From assembly GCA_024195265.1 (NCBI GenBank), contig JAJLRJ010000004.1, positions 4,320,659 through 4,384,658 on the forward strand: a DNA stretch of 64,000 nucleotides. Direction: 5' to 3'. Below the pieces are notes generated by a model. That model had not been told where the DNA came from. It was given only the letters and a program-made list of their open reading frames with translations, and made no database searches. Numbering within the stretch: the first letter of the stretch is position 1; each line of letters starts with the position of its first letter. A program made the translations under genes and the position numbers. This DNA comes from Dendrophyllia cribrosa. Taxonomy: Eukaryota; Cnidaria; Anthozoa; Scleractinia; Dendrophylliidae. Below are positions 1 through 10,500 of this stretch, piece after piece.

Positions 1-657
1 TGTGTTTTTGGAATGCTTGCGGCAAAGGTCATTTATTAGACAGTATGATTGTATTCTGACTAGCTCATTTTAAGTTAGCAACTACGAAGTTTAGAGGGCA
101 CTCGAGAGAGCGGTCATGTAAGCGAAATAGTATATCTTGAGCCCAACGTGTCTTTGTATTGTTGTCTGTTGGACACAATATTTTAGCTAACTTGAACAAG
201 CTATCATCGTCACTTCCGCCGTATGCGTAAAGTTCCGGTGTATGCGTAAACTTTTTTTTGAGCCTGAAGTGGTGTACGTTCGAGGCACGTTTTTGAGAAG
301 TTTTCTCACAGTTTGGCGCTGTTTCTTCGGTAAAGAACTTTCAAACTGTCACGACAGAATATTATTTATCAGCCTTGTTGGAAAGCAAACATGATTATTG
401 CCTCGCTATTTCTTCGAGGACTGCTTTTGGTAAAAATTTATACGACAACAAAGCAGGGACTTGTTGGCTGATTACTGTAACACTGTAGTACGTGACTGTG
501 GATACAAGATATGATGAGACATTCCGACGTGTGATAAAAGAGATAATGGAAAATTTCTTTGTGGACCTTGCTGCAATTGAAGGCAAAGAATTTTCGTTTT
601 GATGTGTTTGTCGAAACATTCAACTACTTTTTGGTCTGACAATCCCCCAATTAAACT

Positions 658-730
658 GCCAGACTGCGTGTCGCCAAATCCTTATTCTTTGTCTTCTTTT
701 ATATAAACATCTGGCGACACGCAGTCTGGC
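658..730. repeat. Short perfect inverted repeat, 19-bp arms
   Basis: The 19-bp arms at 658-676 and 712-730 (gccagactgcgtgtcgcca and its exact complement) are separated by 35 bases of AT-rich loop. It is a hairpin-forming unit or small MITE. Nothing else is recognised in 1-1200 beyond AT-rich single-copy-looking sequence. Confidence 0.6.
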
Positions 731-2569
731 GAACAGAAAAGATGATTTTGAGATTGTTTCTGTTTATTACATGTAATAAACAAAAATCCACTGTGATGTC
801 CACTGCAGTTTGCTCCCGATTTCTCAACTCAACAACAGTAACAGCGAAGACAAAATAGCACTACTTACTGAGAAACAACTGCGAACTATCCGTACGGATC
901 TGCTCGTTTGTGTATTGTTATTTTGTTGTTATTGCTGTGGAACGAGCGCAGCGAGTGAGCAGCAACATAATCAGGATTTAAGAGAAATATATGAGTAAAA
1001 AAATATAAAGCTACGAAAAATCTCGAATTGATCGCTTTTTAGCAGAATTCACTGCGCCACGAATACATTTTGGGCCAGAATGCACTGCGAGATTTGTAAC
1101 ATTTTGGTCCAACATCGGAACTCTATTGTCGAAAGCCACCGCGAGTTGAGAGAGGATTGTGAGGCATGGCGATAGTACCGTTGGATAGCAAAGATTTTCG
1201 AAGATTGTACGGGATAAAAGACATTTATTTTGAAATCACTCTAGTCTGTTCACAGACTTTTCCTTTTGAGCCGAGCGCGGAGCGCGGAGCGCGAGAATGA
1301 GCCCGAGGGCGAGAAAAAAAGGAAAGTCTGTGGACTTCTTTTGAGAAAAGACGCTTTTTAGACCCCTCCACCATATCAACACCTTATCGTTATCACCTCT
1401 GCCTTGGCTATAATTGATGTATAAATTGCCTTTAAAGTGTGCGGTGTCTGGCACGTGTTGGAGTATGTTGTCTCAGACGAATGCTTCAACACTGAAAAAA
1501 AACGCCAAGAGAGGCCGAAAACCTGACTCGTCCCCAGTCGTCTTTCAATTAACGAGAGGAGCGCGAGGTGTGATGGGAAGGAGGAAAGAGGGGAGACGAC
1601 GACTGGCAGATCCTGTTTTCAAGATGGCGGACGAAATAATGGCGGACGGTGGTGAAATTCTAAATTTGGAAAATAGGCCGTTTTATCGGGCCTTTTTGAG
1701 TCGGAAGTTATACCTTGCCCTCATATTCTATATAGAGCCGAGCTCGGTTGAGCATGTTATGAGAAAATAGGGCTGGATCAAAATGATGACAATTTCGAAC
1801 AAGAAGCGTGGCGATCGGCGAGACCAAAAATCACGTACAGTGGCTATCCACTCATCGCCTGACCGAGGTTTGTAGCTTCTATTGTTATCTTAATCCGCAT
1901 TTTCACGCTACATATTGGACATTTTGAATAATTTATAAGCTTAAACTTTATGATTTGCATATGTTGCAATCTGAACAAGTAGTGTTATAATATTTTTAAT
2001 ATCAGTTCGTTTCTTTAATACATTGTATACACTCAGGGCTACGAATGTTTAACGGTTGCGGGATGTGCTGGCCTTGAAATGGTCGCTAAAGATACAATGG
2101 AGGGTGCATGCCTTCGCGTCCTTTCAGCTCACACCAGAACATACATACATAGTATGGTTATGAAAGAAAGAAGACAACGCTACACAGTTGTACGGGATGT
2201 CGGGGGAGAGAAGTAAAGCACCTGAAAATAACTGCCATCGAAGCCAAAAGGATGGACTTAATAATAAGGAACTCGAAGATAGTAAATGTAGTTATTTTTT
2301 TAGAGATTCATCTTTCTCAAAGAAAGCAAATCAACTGTACAGTATGTCATGTTATTTTATTTTTCATTAAATACAAGCTAATACAAGACTGATTTCTGTA
2401 AACTGTTTAGTATTTCATGTTGCCTTGTACACTGCCTTGATGGTCGTATGTCCCTCATCTGCCTGAAAAAAGCTTCTTAAATACAAAACCATGTCAACAT
2501 TGCTATTTTGTCCTCCAGATGTTGAAATCTTTTTAAATATAAAGGCAAACCCTTTATATTTTTCTCTCT

Positions 2570-3720
2570 GTCTCAAATATTTTGTTTTTGTTTTGATTCT
2601 CTTTACCCTATGTCTTTGCCCTCTTGTTTTGTGGTTTTGTGGCTTATTCATATACTGGTTAAACAAAATCACAGTTTTTCACTGCAGACACCCTCGATGC
2701 AACACTGAACTGTACTTCATATATTATCTTGTACACTGCTTTTCTGTACTGGGTTGCACATGTATGTCCCTCATCTGCCTGAAAAAGTTTTTACTAGTCA
2801 ACATTACTATTTTGCCTTCCAGATGTTATATACTGTAACTATTATAAGGACAAACCCTATATTATTTTTTCACATATTTTGTTTTTGTTTTGTTTTCTTA
2901 ACCTTATGCCCTTGCCCCTACCCTCTTATTTTGGGGTTTTTAAATCTACCAGGCTCTCTCATATACAAATTAAAAATATGATATACAGTCCAACCTCTAT
3001 TTTAAAAGCAGCCCTCTATTTAGCGGTCACCCTCTATTAGGCGGTCACTTAACAAATCCCTGGAATTAAATCACTCCTCGTATTTACTGTAAACTTGACC
3101 TCTTTTAAGCGGTCACCTCTAAGCGGTCAGTTGGCTATTCCCCAAGGGTAACCACTTAATAGAGGTTTGACTGTATATTTGAACACAGTTTTGGTATCCT
3201 GACATTAATAAACACCCTCAATGCAACACCCTATGCCCTTGCCCCTGCCCTCTTGTTTTGTGTTTTTTTAAATCTACCAGACTCTCTCGTGTACAATTTA
3301 AAGTAAACAAAATGATAGATATTTCAACACAGTTTTGGTATCCTGACAACAATACAGATACCCTCAATGCAACATCCTATGCCCTTGCCCCTGCCCTCTT
3401 GTTTTGTGGTTTTTAAATCTACCAGTGACTCTCTAATATACAAAATAAACAAATTAGATTTGAACACAGTTTTGGTATCCCCATATGCATTACCCTCTGC
3501 CCTCTTGTTTTGTGGTTTTGAAATCTACCTGGATCTTTTATATACAGCTTAAACAAAATGATATTAAAACATAGTTTTGGTATATCCTGACAACAATACA
3601 GACACCCTTATACAACACCCTATGCCCTTGCCCCCCTACCCTCTTGTTTTATGATTTTTAAATCATCCTGACTCTCTTATATACAGGTTAAAAAATATGT
3701 TATTAAAACACCCGGACAGC
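2570..3720. repeat. Satellite-like tandem repeats, about 105-150 bp unit
   Basis: The anchor ccctcttgttttgtggtttt or a close variant recurs near 2619, 2921, 3248, 3394, 3500 and 3639. Each copy is followed by aaatctaccag-like text and an acagttttggtatcctgac block. Spacing is about 105-150 bases once the inserted MITE at 2986-3173 is removed. Copies are diverged and non-coding. Confidence 0.65.
2986..3173. mobile_element. Tigger/pogo-like MITE, TA target duplication
   Basis: This 188-bp element begins cagtccaacctctatt and ends aatagaggtttgactg, with terminal inverted repeats and TA on both flanks (2984-2985 and 3174-3175). It has internal aagcggtcacc repeats. The terminal sequence and TA duplication fit the pogo/Tigger branch of Tc1/mariner. 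It is non-autonomous and sits inside the satellite array. Confidence 0.65.
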
Positions 3721-5130
3721 AATATAGACTAATACAGGCAATACAATACAATACAATACTTTATTTTCACATTTTCATGACATTTTTTATTACAAGAAAA
3801 TATATATCTAGCTAAACTAAAATTACTAAAACAATAGGACGAATAACTAAATAATCGTTTAAGGAAATGCTTAGCGTCTAAGTAAACCATACAGTTTTCT
3901 AGTTAGACACTAGTCTTGTGTAGTTTCAATTCACATGTAGACATCTATTACAAACACATAAACACAGTACACACTGCACACAAATAGCAAAAACAGCAAA
4001 AAAAAAAAAAAATAGCGAAAATTAGAAGACGATTGGGGTTGGACATTATATCTGATTCGACAACGCAGCACTCATCTACAGAAAATACATGGCATGTACG
4101 CCTTAAACTCAATGCTTTTCAATCGTGAAAATATATATTGTGTTAAAGTCTTACTAAAGAAGAAAGATGAGGATTTTTGTCACTTCCACCAGCTCCGCCG
4201 GACGCCATTTTGGAAATCCAAAAGGCTACTCGAAGAAAAAGCTTCTCTTAACTTCCAACACCGCAGAAATTACACGGATCTACTCGTATTACAATTCTTC
4301 ACATGTACAAGTACGAAAAAACGCCAGAAAAAGCCAATGCCAACTTTTCGACTGCTTTGCCAACTTTTCGACACAGGATTTGCCAGTCGTTTCTCCCTTC
4401 TCCCGTCTTACTTCCCGTCATCCCCTTCGTTAAAGAGCCCGTTCTAGTCTTCCACGCCAAATACTAATAATGAGAGACGACTGGGGACGAGTCAGGCCGA
4501 AAACCAAAGCAATGCGGACCGTCGGATTTCTGTGGCGTTCCATTCCCGCCAAAATTCAAACATGTTGTTCTTCGATCCAGACCTTCAATTCAATCATTCT
4601 GTCCACAGGCTTTCCAAGCTCAAAATTCGTCTTTTTGATGTGTTTTTGAATATTGAGAAATGTATGGAAAAATCACGGATTTTATAAAATTGGGTGTAAA
4701 TAACTATCTATTTTGAAATAAAGTTTACCTACCTCAAATGTGTCGCTTACTTGTGTCTTGTACCGAATTTGAAGCCATTCCGACGCCATTTAGCGAAGTT
4801 ATTCGAAGTCGTTGTCTCCCTTCTAAAAAGAAGGAAAGGCAGACCACTGCATCGATCGCTGGCCAGAGGTCACTCCACAAATCGCTCTCTCCTCAAAAGG
4901 AAAAGTCCCGAATCGCAATAAAACAAACAGTTCCATAGAGCCCAATAAATTTCACTCCACATATGTGTGCTTCGGCGGTCGAAAGACTCGTAAAGAACGG
5001 GATATTTTGCTTTTAATTCGCCTATTCGGCTTTCCAGATGTACTTGTGATCGACCGCGCGCCAACGGTCGTGTTATCAACGACAAGTATCTGGTTTCATC
5101 CTCAACTCTGATTGGTCCATTAGAACCAAG

Positions 5131-5560
5131 TCACGCGCGGCGATTCAAACATTCAATTGGGCGATTCAAACATTCAATTGGGCAATTCAAACATTCAGTT
5201 CGGCAATTCAAACATTCAATTGGGCGATTCAAACATTCAATTGGGCGATTCAAACATTCAGTCCGGCGATTCAAACATTCAATTGGGCGATTCAAACATC
5301 CAGTTCGGCAATTCAAACATTTAATTCGGCGATTTAAACATTCAATTCGGCGATTCAAACATTCAATTCGGCGATTCAAACATTCAATTCGGCAATCTAA
5401 ACATTTAAATCGACAGTTCAAAAATTCGATTCGGCAATCCAAACATTCAAATCGGCGATTCAAACATTCAATTCGGTAATCCAAACATTCAAATCGGCAA
5501 TCTAAACGTTCAATTCGAACAATCAATTCAAACATTCAATTCGGCAGTTCAAACATTCAA
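5131..5560. repeat. 21-bp minisatellite, about 20 copies
   Basis: Tandem units of the type ggcgattcaaacattcaatt, 21 bases long, vary at a few positions. Because 21 is a multiple of three and the unit lacks stops in one minus-strand frame, that frame stays open as a seven-residue repeat (ECLNRRI). It abuts a foldback element at 5561. Confidence 0.85.
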
Positions 5561-5741
5561 TAGGCCATTTCCGAGTTGCCTTTAGTCTCTCTATCAATGC
5601 GAGGCTAGGTGCGAAAATGAGTTTTCATTCACATGCAAATAAAACGTATTTGCATGTGAATGAAAACTCATTTTCATATGAAAGGTTTCGCACCTAGCCT
5701 CGCTTTGATAGAGAGGCTAAAGGCAACTCGGAAATGGCCTA
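5561..5741. mobile_element. Foldback MITE, near-perfect palindrome
   Basis: Arms starting taggccatttccgagttgcc and ending with its exact complement meet around 5645-5655 (gcatttgcaaatacg-like centre). The right arm has a small insertion. There is no coding capacity. The adjoining 5801-5853 is a short ggaatct heptamer repeat. Confidence 0.75.
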
Positions 5742-6634
5742 ATGGCACTCGGTAATCTAAACATTCATTCAAACCCAGGCTTCAGCAGACATCCCTAAAA
5801 TCGGGAATCCGGAATCTGGAATCTGGAATCTGGAATCTGGAATCGGGAGTCAGACAGAAATTCTAAAGCCGGGAATGATTTCTCAGTAAGTTTTAAATAA
5901 ATGCTGGGCTGGAAAGAAATCAATCGAAATTGTAATTGATTAAACTATGCCTAATAATGGCTGTTAAGAACGAAAGGAAAGGACGGAAAGGACAAAACGG
6001 CAACGCAAAACCCAGAAAAATAGAAGCACAAAACTGTGAATTCCCTTCGACAGAGCTTATTTAATGCAGTAAAAATAAATGAGAAAAATATTCTTTTGTT
6101 CCCTAAGGTTGTTAGTCCACCACCAGGGATTATCAATTTCAGCCAGTGTCCGGAGAAACTATTTTGTGGATCAGAACATATTATAAACGAATCGCCTTAT
6201 ATTGATAAAGCAGCAGTTCACGACGAGCAAAAAGCAGCTGGATCGGGGGTCTGGTTTACTAACTGTGGCATGTGCATTTATAAATTTCAAAGGTACTCAA
6301 TTATTTCTGCCAAAACCCACATTTGGTGGATTAAATTTACCACCCTTCTTGAATTCCAGTATATTACGTATTATCTGGTTGATGACCGTTGTTTTAAACG
6401 CAACTTGTTTTATTTGAAAAGTTATGATAGCGCACGCAGTTTAGAGGAAATGGAAAACCGTGTTGGGCCCACGCGGTTGCATGGTGTCCAAATTGAAGAT
6501 GGTTTATATTCCACTTGCTTCCTTTTCAGGTGGGAACTGATTGATATGCATTTTAAAAGAATATTACACCAGTACAAATCCTGTTAAAATATATCTTATA
6601 TACATTAACAATCTCGGATTTTTTCTACATTCAG

Positions 6635-6976
6635 TTCTGCCATCACATCCAAGTAACGTTAAGGTGTCATTCGTTAACCGGAGTTCAGCTATGATAACTT
6701 GGAAGCCTCCTGTTCAAACTGGTGGTCAAGTATTTTACGAAGTTGATTGTCAAAAGACATGCAAGGACTGTGATGAAAAAACGTGCGGTGGTGAAGCAGG
6801 CCTTGTGTCGCACAAGAAAAGTTCAAACACGACCCATGTAACAATAACAAATCTTTCCCCATTTGTAAACTACACTTGTAAGATCATGGCCAAAAACAGA
6901 GTGAGTGAAATGGCTGCAAGAAATCACCTCGTCTATGCAAACGCTACCATAATAAAGTTAATGACACAAGGATCTG
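6635..6976 (+). CDS. Gene A exon 1 in window: Eph-type fibronectin III domain 1
   Basis: A 342-bp exon, phase 1 to phase 1, between a pyrimidine-rich acceptor (ttctacattcag) and a perfect gtaagt donor. The translation starts [11 protein letters not shown] and has the FN3 landmarks: Trp in MITWKPP, Tyr in the F strand (NYTCKI) and the AKNRVS end. Between strands C and E it carries the extra Cys cluster [10 protein letters not shown], as in the first FN3 domain of Eph receptors. It aligns with the gene B exon at 56692-57045, which has the same phases and nearly the same length. Confidence 0.85.
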
Positions 6977-7509
6977 GTAAGTCATTAAGAATGTTTAAGG
7001 CCTGAGTTCTTACATCCTTTCTGTGAGTGTGCACATTATTCCTCTCTATGAGAGGTCATGTGACAGTACTACTGCTTAACCCTATTCGGCCTGGGCATTT
7101 TTTGTGTTCCTGAGCCTGGGGGGGGGGGGGGGGGGGGGTGTTATACCAATAAACATTGTTTTTCTTCTTCATTCAAAGGTATAAATATGCAAATTTCAAA
7201 AAACATGGCTGTCAAAATCTTGTTGCCATGGAAACGTCAAGTCACGTGATAAAAAATTGTCATACAAAATTGTTGCCAGATAAATTTTAGGAAAAGTCAC
7301 ATAGTTTTAAAGAAGTTATGACTGTTGAAAGTTAGCGTGGGCACTTTGTGCTCCCCTCCCAGGCCGAATAGGGTTACCCGGAAGAGTTTACCACCCCCCT
7401 CCAAAAAAAAAAGTCGTATAAAAGATGCTTTTCTTTCTGTTCACACAAGGCAATTAAGATAAAAAAAAACAATAGTTTTGATAGTTTATGGCCGGTGTCT
7501 AATGGAATC

Positions 7510-7548
<39 letters not shown>

Positions 7549-10500
7549 GATTTCTGTGCTACAATTCGAGCTATAAAATGTTAATTAAATGCATTTAGTC
7601 TTACACCTGGAATAGTACTCTGTAGATGCTCCCATCCCACCTCCCCCGAAAAGCGTGATACGAGAGGTTAATCGGGTTGACTCAGATGAGATGGTTTATT
7701 TCATTTGTAGTCTTATTAAATTAAATATGTATGCGTGTACTTTGTGCACTATAGTTCCTGGAACACCTGAGGTGGTTGTCCAGCAAGCAGACCATGCTTT
7801 TACCGAATTGTCATGGCAACTAAAATGTAAAAATGGCATCATCAAGAAATACCACGTGACATACTATAGAGAGGATAATTATTCCGAAAAAGAAACTTTG
7901 GCTACAAGTGCGAAAGAAACAAAAGTACGGATTGAAAAATTAGCGCCAGGAAAAACCTTTGTATTCCAGGTAATATATATTTTTCACGGTTTTGGTAAGT
8001 ATTTTTCTTTTTTTTCCTTTTTGTTGTTGTGTTGTTGTTGTTGTTTAAAAACAGAAAAGTAAAACAGGAAAAAAATGCACTTTAAATGAAACTGAAGTCA
8101 GGCTTCTTGCCTGCTTTAATGTCTGTTTGATTGGTTGACCCACTGACTGGATTCCTGTTTGTTAGCTGCCTGCCTACCTTCCTGAATGAATGAATGAATG
8201 AATGAATGATTCAGAGATTCATCGGTCCTTAATGTAACATTTACAGTTCCTTTTTGCACCATCTTTCCCTTGTGTAACGTTCCCTTATGTAACATGTTCC
8301 TTTTTGCAACAGCCGTGGTTACAAAAGGGACCATGTGTTCCCTATGGTACACTGTACCTTATGTGTTCCCTATGGTAACTAGCCCTCTCCTTTTTGTAAC
8401 GTTTCTTTAGGGAACATGTTCCCTTTTGCATCCTTCGGTTCCTTTTTGTGCCTCGCTTAGTTCCTTATAGTAACTGTAAAAGGACGGCTGTTTAAGTGGT
8501 TTCCTGACCCATTATTTTATTATATGTATTCTTCCCAAGGAAATCCACTCCAAGGGCGGCAGCACAGAAGACTTAAAAATTTTGGACTAACAATATCTGT
8601 AACAGTAAACTTTCTTGAAAACACAAAGGCTCGAAATTCTTTTGGCAGTAAATTTATGCTATTTTATAAGAAATGGTTTTCCTGGGTTAAGGATAGATCA
8701 CTTACCTAATACAAAAATCATTTCTCCTGCAAGTTTGCCCTGATCAAACAGCTTTTTACCCTTTGTAACACAATACAACCCATGTGTGCCTAACTTAAAA
8801 CAGATCCTTATGGACAAATAGCATCTAATAGAATCATCACCTTTGCAAAGGCAAATCTATAAAGAGCCTCGGTTTATTTTTCATACAAGAGGGGTAGATC
8901 TTTAAAAGATATACTGGTCAGGGCTAAACTGTAAAAATCAAACCAGCAAAAAACCGAGTTAACAAAGGTCTTAAGATCAACACCACGCACTAGTAGGATT
9001 TGTGCTAGGCCTGTCAACACCCTTTATTTCACTCGCAGCACGCACTGTCTCAAACTTAACGTTCAAACCGCTCGGTTTCTCTGCCATCACAAAGGGAAAA
9101 AACTTGGAGAGAAACACAAGATAGGATTTACATGTTCTCCAAAGGATTAAGCCAGTTATCTCGAACAAGGCGGATAGCAACCAAACAATTTACTCTGTGA
9201 TACTCTGGGGCAACTTTCTTCACTATATTGCGGACTTGAGACACGTATTGTTTTGCAGTTTTTTCTTCACGAAGGTCACCATCGATCCCCGTGAGCCATT
9301 TAAAAAACTTGTCTAAGGCGTCTTCCGTCCACTTGTTACTGGAAGTCTCCTATAACAATTCATCAGAGGTTCCATGAATTTCATCATAAAATAGGGGTGC
9401 ATGGGCGTCGCCCACCTGAAAATCAGAATTGTCATGTGAATTAGAACCACAACTAATTTTACCGATCTGCTTTAATGTACTTGGGCTGACATCAGACGTC
9501 TCCCTTTCGCCCCCATTACTGGCTTCCTCGTCGCTTCTATCGCTCGCTGCATTCTTGCTTGCTTTAGAGTTGCATAAGGAATCAGAGTTCTTAACATATG
9601 TTCGAACTCACCACGATTATTTGACGCACTTTCCACGATGCTATCCTCCTCCCCTGATTTGCTTTCTGGTATGTACTCAGGATCAGAGTCCAAGTACACG
9701 AAGGGACTTTGTTTCTTTATTGTCACTACATAAAAAGAATGTGATCCGCATAAAGGCCGTTCAATAAAAACCTAACAAACACAATATATGCGATTGTTCC
9801 TTTCCGTAACCGCTGATAGATGAAGTCAATCCAGTTGACAGTCTTTTTATTGAAAAATAAAAGCTAACCATGGGTACTTAGCTTCGGTTTTCAGCAAGAT
9901 TTCACGAGACGTTAAACATATCCAAAGAGCAGCTTTTTCGATCAAACATTTTTGGAGTTATTGTTATTTTGTTAATTTTTTTAGGTATTCTCGACTGTTT
10001 TAATTTTTTTAGTGGATTTGTCTTTCACAGTCTAAAATATAACAAAGGATAGATGTTTTAATCGCGTTTACAATTAAAAAAGTCTTTAAACAAATGAGAA
10101 ATTCTAAGTTTTCACAAAAACGTTCCTTATCGTAACACTTTTAGCGTGTGCGTGTTCCGACGATGAGAGGCCGTTTTTGACGGAAAGCGTTTTAACAGTG
10201 GAAAATAAATAGCATGGAACAAAAGGCTGTGTTAATGTCATTAAATGTCTGAAGTCGCAAACAGTATTGACCAAATTCGATTGAGAAATTTATGAAAGTT
10301 CCCCGTTCCTGTTTGCAACATGTTTTACAATATTTCCGTCTCTTCCTTTTGTTAAATTTCAGGTGGTAAAATAGTTTGAATACCAGTTTTTTTTTAATCA
10401 GACAAAAAGATGAATGCCTGCTCTTGACTATCCAAAAAATTTCACCTTCAGGCGATGTTAATAAACGAAGTTATTGAGCTATAAATCATGATCTCTCCTT

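Larger units (their letters stand above)
1501..4500. repeat. Diverged long inverted repeat with about 2.5-kb loop
   Basis: The left arm is 1501-1665 and the right arm about 4170-4500. The pairing includes cctgactcgtccccagtcgtc (from 1522) with its complement near 4474-4495, the purine-rich block at 1561-1615 with 4373-4430, and the gatggcgga block near 1622 with 4190-4215. The right arm carries about 160 extra bases. The loop holds a satellite array and a Tigger-like MITE. The likely origin is an old foldback transposon. Confidence 0.5.
1..6634. other. Region upstream of first visible gene A exon
   Basis: The only features are repeats, given separately. No exon for an ephrin-binding or Cys-rich domain was found, although gene A must have upstream exons because its first visible exon starts in phase 1. 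A 183-codon plus-strand ORF at 6036-6587 is open but resembles nothing I know. 4500-5130 and 5860-6030 show nothing. Confidence 0.5.

Noticed and set aside
5131..5535. Minus-strand 134-codon ORF as a protein-coding gene
   Set aside because: It lies wholly inside a 21-bp minisatellite whose period keeps the frame open automatically. It shows no domain or splice context.
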